In this document: one piece after another, positions 1-10,171 of the stretch
Layout: each line of letters opens with the position of its first letter
Position numbering within the stretch: position 1 is the stretch's first letter
Origin: Chara braunii
Lineage: Eukaryota; Streptophyta; Charophyceae; Charales; Characeae
Assembly: GCA_003427395.1 (NCBI GenBank)
Contig: BFEA01000025.1
Span: 2,209,332-2,247,811 of the forward strand
Reading direction: 5' to 3'
DNA: 38,480 bases
Notes under the pieces: generated by a model
What the model was told of the DNA's origin: nothing
The model's database searches: none
The model's input: the letters and a program-made list of their open reading frames with translations, nothing else
Translations under genes and position numbers: made by a program

Positions 1-32
<32 letters not shown>
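1..32. repeat. Poly(T) tract at window edge
   Basis: An unbroken run of T opens the window. It may be the poly(A) tail of a minus-strand retroposon cut by the window edge, but the flank needed to test for a target duplication is missing. Positions 33-540 hold no gene I can support. Confidence 0.6.
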
Positions 33-34
<2 letters not shown>

Positions 35-539
35 CGTCCTGACGCCATGTAACTTTCGAAGGCCGCGGTCTCGGACAACTGTCAGTCTGCTGAGCACATT
101 AGGACACAGAAAAATTATTGACAGCTGGGTCCCACAATGAGGCTTAAACTCCCATTGGGGTTACGAGAGGGGTAGTAGAGGCTCTTCGATTTTGGAGAGT
201 GCGCAGGCTATCTGGGGGCTTTCAATTTTTTGAGTCCTCTCACAAGAATCTTTATGACGGCTTCGATCAACTTTTTTGAGTTCCAAATCCGGTGGTGGGG
301 CGGAGCCTACCCCTCGAAAAATTTGAAATTGAGAGGGGTGGAGTGAGACCGTAAAGTATGTGTCTTTTTTTTCTGTCTGGTGAAAACTTGACACAGTGTG
401 GCTGTTCATCCCACCAAACCCATGTTCAAGTTTGCCTGCTCACTGAACTTGACGCGGCAAATTTGGACGTTGCAGCACTTCTTACCAATTGTGGAAAAGA
501 CGAACTGTGGTGGATGTATCTTTCCACTTCCTAGGGAAG

Positions 540-925
540 ATGCATTCTCCATTTTGCACATTAGGTGAGTTGTGGGCCAAGGCCCTTTGTGAGAACAGAT
601 ATACTATGGATAATGGGCATCGCCACACCACTCTCGAAATGTGCAAAATGAGAATGAACTTCCCGCTCGAACATGGCCAGATGCACCTGCCACATTTTTG
701 TCTTTTTCACATTTCGAGAGTGGTATGGCGAGGCCCAATGTGGCATGCACATGCTCTCGAACAAATGTACGGAATTCCCCAGAGCAGTCCTCGACATAGG
801 GCCTTGTGCCACTACTCACCAAATGTGCAGAATGAGAGTGAATCTTGTGCTACAACATGGAAAGATACACAGGCATTTTTTTTGTCTTTTGTGCATGTGG
901 TGAGTAGTGGAGCGAGGCCCATACA
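540..925. repeat. Cluster of foldback (inverted-repeat) elements
   Basis: Two imperfect inverted repeats lie head to tail. In the first, an arm at about 617-645 (GGGCATCGCCACACCACTCT and onward) is answered at about 705-745 by an arm reading TTTCGAGAGTGGTATGGCGA and GGCCC. In the second, 801-831 (GGGCC, then CCACTACTCACC) is answered at 895-925 (GGTGAGTAGTGG, then GGCCC). A third half-arm lies at 540-590. The arms begin or end in GGCC-type sequence and enclose 60-70 bases. Reading frames through this block are by-products of the symmetry. Confidence 0.7.
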
Positions 926-974
926 CAAGGTTCACTCTTGAAGTTCAGAGAGGGCATTCACATTAGTAGAACTT

Positions 975-1843
975 TCTTCACTGAATCTGGCCATAATTAA
1001 GGCCAAGGACAAGACACGGGCCATTGATGGCCTCCCCAAAGGGGTCTGGGAATCCACCTGGGACTTCATGGGTCAAGATGTCGTGAATCTTTATGGTGAG
1101 GTCGGTCGCGCAGGGGAAGTGGGGAAAATAGTAGGCCAAGGGGTGTTATATCTGCTGTACAAGAAGGGGGATAAATTGGACATCAGAAATTATGGCCCTA
1201 TTACCCTCCTCATTTTGGTCTGTAAGTTGCTGGCCAAGACCCTCGCCAACATGATGACTCTGGTGATGGAGGGCATCATACATCCGCCCCCACCGGCTTC
1301 ATGCAAAAGAGGAATATTCACGGAAACGTCCTGTTGGTGCACGAAATGCTTCAATTGACAACTCGCTCTCAACAAAACGCTGCCTTTATCTTCATAGATT
1401 TTGAAAAAGCTTACGATCATGTTGAGTGGCTATTACTGGAGAAGTGCCTGGGAAAGATGAATTTCAGCCCGATGTTTCATTGTTGGATATGCATCCTCCG
1501 CCGAAACGCCACCACCCAGGTCAAAATCAATGGGTCATTCGCACCGCTCATCTGCCTCGAGCGGTCGGTGCGTCAGGGGGACCCAATGACCCCTTTCCTC
1601 TTCCTGACCATTATGGAAGCACTATCCGCCAATCTATGCCCCCAACAAGGATATCACGAGGATATAATGGTCGCTCCCATCCTAAAAGATGCAGTTGCGG
1701 TATACTCCCTATTCGAAGATGACCTTACAGAAGTTACAGTCATGGTTGAGGTAACTGCAAGGAACATGAACGAAATCCACCGCCTCTTGAAGAGATTCTC
1801 GGCGGTGTCCGATGTGATGATCAACTGGGGGAACAAAACGTAG
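975..1843 (+). pseudogene. LINE reverse transcriptase domain (ORF2 fragment)
   Basis: The segment copies element RNA into DNA in intact relatives. The first frame, to 1358, reads KDKTRAIDGLPKGVWES and LLYKKGDKLDIRNYGPITLL, typical of the L1-like fingers region. Near 1290-1300 the reading switches frame to one reading MQKRNIHGNVLLVHE. This second frame carries motif A (FIFIDFEKAYDHVEW, about 1390-1430), motif B (VRQGDPMTPFLFL, about 1567-1605) and a motif C that reads FEDD at about 1711 where FADD is usual. The frame ends at a stop at 1841. Both catalytic aspartates remain, but the frameshift and the stop make this a dead copy. Confidence 0.85.
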
Positions 1844-1845
1844 GG

Positions 1846-3240
1846 TTGGTGGATCCATCGCCAAGGGGGGCGGCCCCCAAAGCAACCCCACATCTCCTAG
1901 CATCCGCTTCAAGCCCCTCTCCGAGTTCTGGGATGTCCATGACTGCACTTGGCCGAACCCCGGCCAACTATGAGTGGATCAGTTCCCCGACTTTGGCCAA
2001 ATTGGCTAGCTGGCGGAACAAGTCGGCCTCCCTCTTTGACTGAGCCTTGGTGATCAACAACATGGTCTTTGTGTCCCTCTCATATAAGTCTGTCCTTTGG
2101 CCATTAAGTATGACTACAGGCGCTCAAGTAAGAGACAACGGCGTTCCTATGGAGAGGAGACTATGATGTCTGCAACGTAATTAGTCGTGTGGCTTGGGAC
2201 TCGATAATTCAGCCTAAATCAGCGAGCGGCCCAGAAATCATCAACCAGCGCAACCTCTTCGGCTAAAGTAGGTAGAGAGTTGATCCTCTTTTCCCCACAG
2301 CCCTTAGGGGTCCTTCACTCTAGAGCATTTCGCCCGACTGGCCCCGCCAGCACCCCCGAAGCGCGCACCCCTAGCATGGCTGGAGGTTTAGTTTTGGTCA
2401 ATTCCCCACTAGCACCATCCCTTCACACCAGGGGACCACGAAAAGGGAGTCATGGTGACCCACCATGGGACCAGTTCTGGCCATCCTTACTCAAGAGCTG
2501 GCGGAGGCTCCCTCTTCCGGACAGCCCCCCCCAAGATCGACGGGAGGATATTTTACGGCAACCCCTTTTCGGCAAACGATGATAGAGACAAATGGATGAA
2601 TCATGTGCAGTTTCATGGCACCATGGAAGGGATGGGTCAAACATGGTGTGCTCCGCATAAAGGACATATGGGCCCAGGCCCAGGGTGATTGGAAAACGAC
2701 CGATCATCAACATGACATTCTCAGATACTGTCACCCCATAGACCACCACCTGCACCCCCTGATTGAGATCGTCCCGCTGACATGGCACCAAACACTCAGG
2801 TGACGGCCCATCCTTTTGGAGGGGGACTGGGTGACCATTAGAGGGGACCCGTATAAGGTAGGGAGAATCCACTTTGTCAGACCGCAGGATGGCCTGGCGG
2901 AACTGTACCGGATTAACAAGGCGAATGCACTCCACGGCAGCCATGACGCTTTTCAGTGGAGGGACAAAACGACTCTGTTCAGGATACGAGTTTGGGGGGA
3001 GTGGGAGGAGGCAGTCGCCTTCCAACCCCATCTAGGGGTCCAAGACCTGCCCATTGACCCATAGGAAGGGCACCCGACCAAGCTTCCCCCCCGGTCGATT
3101 CGCCGCAGCAGCCTATCAGTCAAATCTACGTACAAGATGCTTAGGCCCAGACGTTATCTCAGGGACGTAGTTATGGACAGGTGGGCAAAGCACTTCAAAC
3201 CACCAGTACTTGGCCCAGCTATCGGCCGCGGCAAAAACTA
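1846..3240 (+). pseudogene. LINE ORF2 post-RT connection region, broken
   Basis: Short stretches in shifting frames still look like the region between reverse transcriptase and C-terminus in plant-type LINEs. Examples are ALVINNMVFVSLSYKSVLWP (about 2044-2105), GWVKHGVLRIKDIWAQAQGD (about 2627-2690) and MEGDWVTIRGDPYKVGRIHF (2816-2875). The longest frame here on the other strand, 2450-3031, is antisense to these pieces and has no recognisable domain. The exact limits are uncertain. Confidence 0.5.
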
Positions 3241-3369
3241 GAGTGGAAACGTTCCTAGTCGGATGAATTTGGGCGCTTCTCTAGTAGCCCATACGTTTCC
3301 TAAAATTGTGGCTTGTTAACGGGCACAACTTTAGGAAGTCCTGGTGGGTTACTTGTAGATTGCCACCTC

Positions 3370-3471
3370 TTTTTTTTTTTTTTTTTTTTTTTCCGGAAAC
3401 AAGGCTCCAATCTATTCGTGGGGAGCAGCACGTGCTGGGAACCGGGCCCGCCGTCCCATATAGAAATTTAC
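3370..3471 (-). mobile_element. Short poly(A)-tailed retroposon inserted in the LINE, with 11-bp TSD
   Basis: ATTGCCACCTC occurs at 3359-3369 and again at 3472-3482, bracketing a T-run and a body that belongs to a repeat family seen elsewhere (4340, 17201, 18055, 18785). Read on the minus strand it runs from GGGACGGCGGGCCC through a CTCCCCACGAATAG motif into a poly(A) of about 22. The duplication and tail mark LINE-mediated retroposition after the LINE itself had landed. Confidence 0.85.
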
Positions 3472-3566
3472 ATTGCCACCTCGTCACACCTATTCCATGG
3501 TTTGAGGAGCAGAAGTCCTAGCCTGCCACGATCACCTCCCTGCAATAGCGAATTGGCCACTGCTGT

Positions 3567-4073
3567 TTGCCGACCTATGACTGTTTTTTAGACCACACCA
3601 ATCTAGAACAGAAGGGACAGGCCCTACCGTGGTCCCTATGCTGCCTGCGCTCTTTCCTCCCTGAAAAACGGGCGAGAACTATAAAGCACATTGTCATGCA
3701 ATGCCTGAACCACCACCTCACCTGGCGCTGGTGGGACAGGATCTGGCGCATAATGAATACTGGACACCCCCTGGCCATGGTCCTGTTAGGCCATCGTCAC
3801 AGGGCACTCGCCACCAGAACAGGAAGCATCCACCTTTACTGGGAACATGTGCAGATTACGGGGGCGGCCGGTTCTCTGGGCACTCTGGTGGCAATGGTGC
3901 CTATTGGCCAGAAAGGGCGTGAGTGTGGAAGGAGAGCTGAACTCACAAAACAGATTAAACGGCAAGTCCAAATGTGGAGGTGGCACACACTGAAGCTACA
4001 ATTGGACTGCTACAACACGGAGAACCGGGAGAAGGACATCAGGCAAGCTAGCACCTCCTTCTGCACAAGATAG
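3567..4073 (+). pseudogene. LINE ORF2 C-terminal segment with zf-RVT-like Cys/His
   Basis: A 168-residue open frame. Its first half reads CCLRSFLPEKRARTIKHIVM followed by QCLNHHLTWRWWDRIW, which fits the C-terminal reverse-transcriptase-associated zinc-binding domain of plant LINEs (usual shape: Cys, Glu-Thr-Ile-x-His-x3-Cys, then a Trp-rich stretch). In this copy the Glu is replaced (RTIKHI). The frame is open here but disconnected from the RT by shifts upstream. It ends with a stop at 4071 and marks the approximate 3' end of ORF2. Confidence 0.6.
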
Positions 4074-4339
4074 AGTGGAAAGGGGATGGACCGGACTGGA
4101 ACCTGCAGCAGTTGGAGGAGACAAGAGACTCCCACCTGATCTTCCACAGAAGGACCTGTATGAAGCCCTCCTTCCATACAGTAGGTCCCCAGCAAAAAAG
4201 GTTTCTCACGACAGGCTCAACCCTGTACATAGGAAGGTGAAGAGGTCACTAGGTAAGGCTGCTCAGTCAATCCCCTGAGGTGCAGGGCAATCAATGCTGG
4301 CAGACCTCACAGCCACTATTCTCATGATTCTCAGACATC

Positions 4340-4450
4340 TCTCAATTTCTGTATATGGGACGCTGGACCCGTTTTCCAGCAGGGGACGCTCCCCACCAAT
4401 AGATGGAGCCTCCCTCCTGGTGGTAGTGGTGTCTGCTCTTATCAGCAGCA
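4340..4450 (+). repeat. Dispersed short retroposon family, copy 2
   Basis: It shares GGGACGCTGGACCC, TTCCAGCAGG and GCTCCCCACCAATAGATGGA with the inserted copy at 3370-3471. It extends into GTCTGCTCTTATCAGCAGCA, which is found inverted at 18765-18800. The consensus length is about 110 bp. No poly(A) tail is visible at this copy. Confidence 0.75.
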
Positions 4451-4610
4451 CTAACACCGGCGAGGGCGTTCCCTCCTTCCCGCTGCGCCCCCCCTCAGAC
4501 TTCCCGGACCCCTTCCCTCCGCACCCCCTCTCCCTTGCCGAAATGCCTTGCTAAGAAAACAACATCTGACAACAGACAGCCCACCCCGGTGCCCCACCGG
4601 GCGTCCAGTT

Positions 4611-4692
4611 GACGTAGCTCAGTGGTTAGAGCACCGGTTGGAAATGCGCATTGTGGTATAAGGTTGCGGTGGGTTCAAAACCCGGCAGCCTT
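4611..4692 (+). ncRNA. tRNA-like SINE head
   Basis: A box-A-like TAGCTCAGTGGTTAGAGCAC at 4615 is followed about 55 bases later by a box-B-like GGTTCAAAACC at 4672. The D-arm-like start is well preserved, but the anticodon region is too long and unpaired for a functional tRNA. A tRNA-derived SINE promoter is more likely than a tRNA gene. Confidence 0.55.
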
Positions 4693-4913
4693 GCACATGG
4701 ACACCGGCAGGGCGTTAGATTGACGCCCGGCTGGACACACACTCCCTTGGGCTGACGCATGGTACTGTTACAGACACTGCCTGCGTACCACCCAAGGGTT
4801 GTTCATGGTGTTGTATGTTGGTTCTGGGTTTCGCAGGGGTTGCTTGGGGGTGTTGGTCTTGGGTGTCCTGTTGATCTCCCCAGTCTGGCACATCACACCT
4901 TCGTGCCATTTCT

Positions 4914-4985
4914 GATAGTCGTTCATATGGTAGAGTCATTCAATTACATGTTGCAAGGTCACGGGTTCGAGCTCGGTTCGGACCT
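4914..4985 (+). ncRNA. tRNA-like sequence (possible SINE head)
   Basis: TAGTCGTTCATATGGTAGAG resembles a box A with D-loop. About 35 bases on, ACGGGTTCGAGCTCG supplies a good box B. The anticodon stem is not convincing, so this is a promoter-like tRNA relic at best. Confidence 0.4.
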
Positions 4986-5031
4986 TGGGGGGGGTCCTTG
5001 TCCAGCTTGCCCCGTTCTCTCTTCGATATAC

Positions 5032-5226
5032 ACACATGATGCTGATGTACATCTCGATACATAGATTCACAGAGCACACACAGCCTTCGGGCATACACAT
5101 AGCTTGCGAACTATACATGGCCTACGGGCTACATACACAAGTTTCCACACATGATGCTGTCTGTACATCTAGATTCACGGAGCATACACAGCCTTCGGGT
5201 AAATACACATAGCTTGCGAACTACAC
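5032..5226. repeat. Imperfect tandem duplication, about 115-bp period
   Basis: CACACATGATGCTG, AGATTCAC, GAGCA, CACAGCCTTCGGG and ACACATAGCTTGCGAACTA occur in order at 5032-5118 and again at 5147-5226. No gene is seen between here and 5612. Confidence 0.75.
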
Positions 5227-5611
5227 AACTATCAGACTGGGGGGGTCTAGTCACTGGGTGGGGTCTAGTATATGCAGTAGGTTCAGGTACGGGTTATAGA
5301 ACTGTCTGGTGGCTATATAAGGCTTAGACCCTAGGGTAAGGGTAGGGATATAAGTCGCGCAGGCCAGTTCGAGTTCCGCCTGACCTTGGGTAAGCTAGGG
5401 GAAGGACGGTAAGACTGCATCAGTGGCTGCTACCCTGTCTGAACCTAGGGTCCAGAGTCTCTTGGGGCCTGTAGTAGATTGTCTGGGCCTGGCGTCTGAA
5501 GTTCCCTTTCGACAAGGCTCGTCCGATTCCACTTCCACCAGGGCGGGGCAACCTATCAGCCCTGGTGCCTATCACTGCTGTTTGGTCCAAGTTGCCTGCC
5601 CATTCGTAGGG

Positions 5612-5775
5612 TAATGGTCCTGAGTCCTGGTCACACTGAGGTAGGATTATGGGATAGGGGGTGCACTAGGAGTATTGACGTGAGGATGGGATGGGAGGTG
5701 GTCTCACATTCCAGGACACCCACGGCCCACTGCTCCAGGTGATCACTGTGCACTCAGTGACTGGCCTCTACAAAG
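5612..5775. repeat. Dispersed repeat pair, copy A
   Basis: GGTAATGGTCCTGAGTCCTG, GGATGGGATGGGAGGTGG and ACTGGCCTCT recur in order at 10172-10345, with about 80 percent matching by eye. An A-rich stretch (AAAAAAG repeats) follows it at 5775-5798. No coding content. Confidence 0.75.
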
Positions 5776-6654
5776 GAAAAAAGAAAAAAAGAAAAAAGGG
5801 AAGATTCGAGCCCCTGGGGCGAGGTCCCACTAGCAAGGGGATAGGATAGAAACGAGTTTGTGGGGCAGTTGAGTGACCCAAATCCTGCCGTGCAGTACTC
5901 GTGATCCCATGGTCAGTATTTTACATGGATTACCCGAAAAAGTAAGGAGATCTTTGTTCCCCTCCTCCTCTCCTTAACACTGGGCATGCTCGTGCAAAGA
6001 AAGCTCCCCGCCATAATTTTTTCGATTGGTTGGGGGTGTGGCCAACCCCAAAAGAGGGTGGGGTCCGCCATAGGCCCACTTGATAGAAGATTTTTAGTAT
6101 TTTACTTGCTGTTGTGCAATTATCTCATTGGGTGGAGCCCTCCTTCAATCATGGAGTATCTGGAGGGTGTCAGGATCACTGCAAACAGAAGTCGAGTTTA
6201 TTCCAGCAAATGTGGTGGTTACTTTGTTCACCGTTGTTGCAACCACCACCAATCAGATCATTTGTGATCTGATGGCGGGAAGCACTCTGCCGTGATTTCC
6301 CGTGGGAGGTCTCTGCTTCTTTTTTTTTCTTTGGCCTTTATCCTGTTTTCTCAGCCCAGAAATTCGTATTGAACCTGTCAGCCCGCTGCCACTCAGTGTC
6401 ACACTGGATCGGCCACACTCCTATCCGACTGCTAATGGGACCTCGCCACTGTACACAGACTGGCAAGCCCTCATTCTTTCTCATTTTTTCTCAAAAAACG
6501 CCAAAAAGGAAGCAGGGAGGGAGGAGGGGAAGTGGCCCTGGTGCCCCCCAGGGCCTGCCTTCCCCCCTCCCCTCACTGGCTGTAGTCATAAGGAAGTTCA
6601 CAAGGGTTTGCTATTCTGAGCCGAAGCCGGGTAATGGTCCCGGTAGTATTTCAT

Positions 6655-6735
6655 GTACTCTCAAGGGTCGCTGGACCCATGAAGCTCCCCACTGGACCCG
6701 TGAAACTCCCCACCAATTGATTGGAGCAACCAGCA
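6655..6735 (+). repeat. Dispersed short retroposon family, diverged copy 3
   Basis: GGTCGCTGGACCC and CTCCCCACCAATTGATTGGA match the family core at 4340 and 3370, with an internal duplication of the CCCCAC-CTGGACCC part. The flanks 5800-6650 and 6740-7085 hold A/G-rich tracts (AAAAG repeats at 6795) but no gene I can support. Confidence 0.6.
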
Positions 6736-7084
6736 AAGGCTCTACTAGAGGAGGGCAATCACATCTTCCTCCCCTAGTAACCCGGGGCTGGTTAAAAAAA
6801 AGAAAAGAAAAGAAAAGAAAAGGACTGAAAGGAAGGCCCTAGACGAGGGCCTCCCTCCACCACTCTCGATTCCTGTGGCCAGACTCTCGAAAATGAGGTT
6901 TTTGAAGTCCTCGCTCCAGCTGCTCTCGATTTCTCCGCACTTGGCGGACAACTTCCTGGTTTGGAGTCATGGGCGGACCTAGAGCACTAGCCGATACAAT
7001 ACGAAGTCTAGTGGCACGGTTTCTCAAAGTAAGGCTTAGCCTTCAGCAGCCCTCCTTTTCAAAGACGCGCATAACTCGAGCTAT

Positions 7085-7490
7085 AAAGGCTCTCACTAGC
7101 CAGCTTCTCTCGGGTTTCTTATCAGCTCCTCCTCCACGCTTTCCCACGTTGTGGCCTTCGAATATCCACGAACACAATTCTAAAAGTCGAATTCGACACG
7201 TTCAACGACCAGGTAACATCACTTTTTTGAAGTTTTTTCACTCTTCATCTTTTGTCTTTTTTTGCCTCTTCTGGGTTTCTTATCAGCTCCTCCTCCACTC
7301 TGTCCCACGTTGTGGCCTTCGAATATCGACGAACACAATTCTCTTTTTGTTTTTTTAAAAGGGCGGCGGTCTTTAGATATATCCACAGGTGATTGGCCCC
7401 GGGTAATTCGAGATTATCGATGGACACAATTCTAAAAGTCGAATTGTACACGTTCAACGAGCAGGTAACATCACTTTCCTCTTCCTCTTC
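7085..7490. repeat. Three partial local repeat copies
   Basis: GGGTTTCTTATCAGCTCCTC, CCCACGTTGTGGCCTTCGAA and ACGAACACAATTCT are found at about 7108-7180 and again at 7270-7343. The following part, AATTCTAAAAGTCGAATT with ACACGTTCAACGA and CAGGTAACATCACTTT, is at 7172-7226 and again at 7429-7480. Parts of one ancestral unit have been duplicated and shuffled. Confidence 0.75.
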
Positions 7491-7629
7491 CTCTTTTGTC
7501 TTTTTTTGCCTCTTCTTCTAAGTACATCACAACGAGCAACTGCCTTGACAGTTGGGTCCAAACATGCGCCAGGCTCGAAAATCAAGGTTGCCCGAGAGGT
7601 CTCTGGATTTTCTCGAGTCTGCCGGCTGA

Positions 7630-7653
7630 GGACTCTCAAGTTTTTGAGAGTCC
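7630..7653. repeat. Perfect 10-bp hairpin
   Basis: GGACTCTCAA is followed after GTTT by its exact reverse complement. It lies in gene-free sequence (7500-8480). It could be a transcript hairpin or a chance product of the TCTCGA-rich repeats nearby. Confidence 0.6.
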
Positions 7654-8489
7654 TTCAGAAAGAATCCTGTCCTACTGACATCTCTCAATCCAATTTCAAA
7701 AGGTTAACATCAAGAGCTGGTGGAGCGGAGTGATGGAGCAAGGCCCAGTTTGAGTACTTACTACTTACTCCCTAGAGGCCGCACCAAGGGGCGGACAGAG
7801 CAACGCAGTCAAACTTTTGGCTACAGTTTTGCAGGCTGCAAAATTGGAGGGTATTCTTGAAACGCGCGCTCTGACGACTCTTCATGATCTCTATTAGTTG
7901 AGCAACAATTCAACTGTCAAATACTGCGAAATGGACAGTAGTTGAGAGAGTCCGTTAGCGCATGCTCACACTAGGGCCTTTCTCACTGGACTTCCTTCTG
8001 GATGTAATTATGGTCAGATACAACCAGCACTGTCCATAATTGTGGTCAAATACATCGAGGAAAGTTCTACAGTCTTCACCCAAATACAATGTATCGTCCG
8101 TATAGCTGTATTTGGGGCAACTTTGAGTCCAGATACAGTGATAAATTGATAATGACGGTACGTCGTCTTCGGGTGAAGAAGGTAGTGTAAGTACTATGCC
8201 CTTAGTTCCTTTGTTGCCCTTCTGTTTCCATGGCAACAATGGAGAACTTTGTGGGAAGTTGAGGGCGTGCATATTTATATGTCGCGGACTGCGCCACTTC
8301 CGTTAGTAGTGGCGAGCGAATGCGGATTAGGCGGCCAGGATTTCCCGGCCATTTTTTACAGGTACATAATGATTCAAGTGTGGTTGAATTTGGCTCAACT
8401 GCCCAAGGCGCTGCAAATTATCAAAAAGGAGATTGCCTGTGAGAAATTCCTACTCACATTCGGACTTTTTCAACTTATCTGTGTCCGTA

Positions 8490-8580
8490 ATTGCAGTCAG
8501 GTGCATCCAGGAGTGGCCGTAAAAGAGTCCAGGTGCGTCCAGGACCGGCCTCAAAAGTGTCCAGATCCATCCAGGAGAGT
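8490..8580. repeat. Degenerate about 30-bp tandem repeat
   Basis: Three units of the form TCAGGTGCATCCAGGAGTGG, TCCAGGTGCGTCCAGGACCGG and TCCAGATCCATCCAGGAGAG stand in a row. Similar words (GGATGTAATTATGGTCAGAT) occur at 7995-8060. Confidence 0.6.
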
Positions 8581-8920
8581 CGCCAGCTCCACTGGTGGAA
8601 TGCCTTCAAAACGGGTTCGCTGGAGAAGGAAAGTCGTCATGTCATTATATCACCCAGGCTTCCCTATGATTTGCAAATTTAGTATTTACCCTCCTTTCGT
8701 TTTCCATTTACGAACTTACCCCGCATACACACATTGTGTAGCTTCTCATCTGACTCTTGGTCCTCTCCGCCTGGTGGTTACTTTACTGGGACATCATTTT
8801 ATTTATCTCTCCCCGGAGTCCAAGTATGCTGGAAGAGGCGAGAACAGCTCGATTCCCCCAATAGCCTCAGGGTGGTTGGACATCAGACGACTGACACTTA
8901 CTCTGTCAACCTGTCTACTC

Positions 8921-8935
8921 AAGATAGCAACGCTA

Positions 8936-8992
<57 letters not shown>

Positions 8993-9047
8993 AGAAGAAG
9001 AAGAAGAAGAAGAAGAAGAAGAAGAAGAAGAAGAAGATAGCAACGCT
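8921..9047 (+). repeat. Poly(A)-(GAA)n tract bracketed by a 14-bp duplication
   Basis: AAGATAGCAACGCT is present at 8921-8934 and 9034-9047. Between them lie only about 54 A residues and about 15 GAA units. This is the footprint of retroposition in which little more than the 3' tail was copied. Reading frames through it give poly-Lys/Arg and are not genes. Confidence 0.8.
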
Positions 9048-9240
9048 CTATTTTTAGATATCCTGACGTACCGCAGGACTCTGTTTCTGTGCTGTGCTTT
9101 TCCTGACCTGCAAAACTCAGGGACCGGCCTCACGGAAAACGTGACTACGTTAGCGGACGCCTTCGACGAACGTTGAATTAAAACGAAAACAACTGAATCT
9201 GACTGTCAGATTTTCTCTTGAAGACCTGGATGCAGGGCCT

Positions 9241-9310
9241 GACCACACCACTTTCGAAACCATTTGTTTCGAGAGGTCGGCTGTTGCCACACAGCCTCGC
9301 CGAACTCCTT
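9241..9310. repeat. Foldback-family half element
   Basis: CACACCACTTTCGAAACCAT and TTGTTTCGAGAGG face each other, followed by TTGCCACACAGCCTCGCCG. These are the same words as in the foldback cluster at 540-925. Confidence 0.5.
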
Positions 9311-9385
9311 ACAGAAAAAAAAAAAAAGAGCTCTGGACTCTGTGGAGGTGTCAGAATAGCGTTTTGAGTACCTTTTTTTACCAAC

Positions 9386-9480
9386 AGGCCTAGCTCAGTT
9401 GGCACACCCATGAACTGTTGGAATACATACCTGAGTGCAAATCCAGATGGAACCCGATGAACAGAAGAAAAAAAAAAAAA
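9386..9480 (+). mobile_element. tRNA-like SINE with poly(A) tail
   Basis: It has a perfect box A (TAGCTCAGTTGG at 9391) and a box-B-like GTGCAAATCC at 9435. The middle, GAACTGTTGGAATACAT, matches the SINE at 18328. It ends AACCCGATGAACAGAAG and about 14 A residues. Relative to 18328 it appears to lack the hammerhead stem II region, keeping only GATGA and ACAG next to each other. No target duplication was found. Confidence 0.65.
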
Positions 9481-10171
9481 ATCTCAAAAGTTCAATGATC
9501 ATATCTTTTTTTTTTTTTTTTTGAATAGAAAGCTGCAATCTCCTCATCGGGGTACAGCTGAAAAGGGGGGCACAGTTACTGGCAAATGCTCGCTCCTTGT
9601 GTTAGTCGGGCCCCCACTGGCGGCCCCAACTCTGCACCCTAAACCCCACAAGGGCAAAGGGGCAAACATGCCGTTACCTCTCTGCACCGAGAGAGGTAAC
9701 CTCCCTTCACCGAAGAGAGGTAGAAACTTGAAAGCTATGCTTGCAGGGGTTCGCTTTATAGCCTTAGGAGTAGTGGTAGGTACTACCGGTAGGTAGGTAA
9801 TGGAAGAAAGATATGTTCCATTATGACATGGCAGAAGGCCAAGGATCATATCTCAAGGGAACTGCCCTTCTTTTTAGTTAATAAAAAGAAAAAAGAAGTT
9901 GTTTTGACTCTTGAGAGGTCCTCTCGAAAAGAGTGGCATCTCCTGCCTGCAACCTCATAGCTTTCAAGAGTCCTCTGCCCCCCTATCAGTAGCGGCTCCA
10001 CACCACTGTCGAAAACACCGTTTTCAACAGCCCCTTGCCACCCGGCACGTAGAGAGGGCAATTGCCAAAATATATTTTAAATATTTGTCAGAATACGAAA
10101 TTTGACAGCCGCCCTCTCTGTCTACGTTTGTCCCGCCTGTGACCATGCGACTTTTGACAGCCACCCCTTAG

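Larger units (their letters stand above)
950..4080 (+). mobile_element. Degenerate L1-like non-LTR retrotransposon (LINE)
   Basis: Conserved pieces occur in the right order on one strand: reverse transcriptase start (975-1358), palm motifs (1301-1843), post-RT connection (2040-3240), and a Cys/His-containing C-terminal segment (3567-4073). They are split by frameshifts, stops and a nested retroposon at 3370-3471. No apurinic endonuclease domain is seen upstream, so the copy is probably 5'-truncated, as is usual for LINEs. A clear poly(A) tail and target duplication could not be found, so the limits are approximate. Confidence 0.75.

Noticed and set aside
2450-3031. 193-codon frame on the minus strand
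   Set aside because: It is antisense to recognisable LINE ORF2 pieces and has no domain of its own.
4611-4692. Functional tRNA gene
   Set aside because: The anticodon arm does not pair and the distance between A and B boxes is too long.
7620-7665. CTGAGGA followed by a hairpin, resembling a hammerhead
   Set aside because: The hairpin overlaps the core bases, GAAAC is missing, and no stem III is available.
8249-9040. 263-codon open frame ending in poly-Lys/Arg
   Set aside because: Its end is the A/GAA insertion between target duplications, and the rest overlaps degenerate tandem repeats with no domain.
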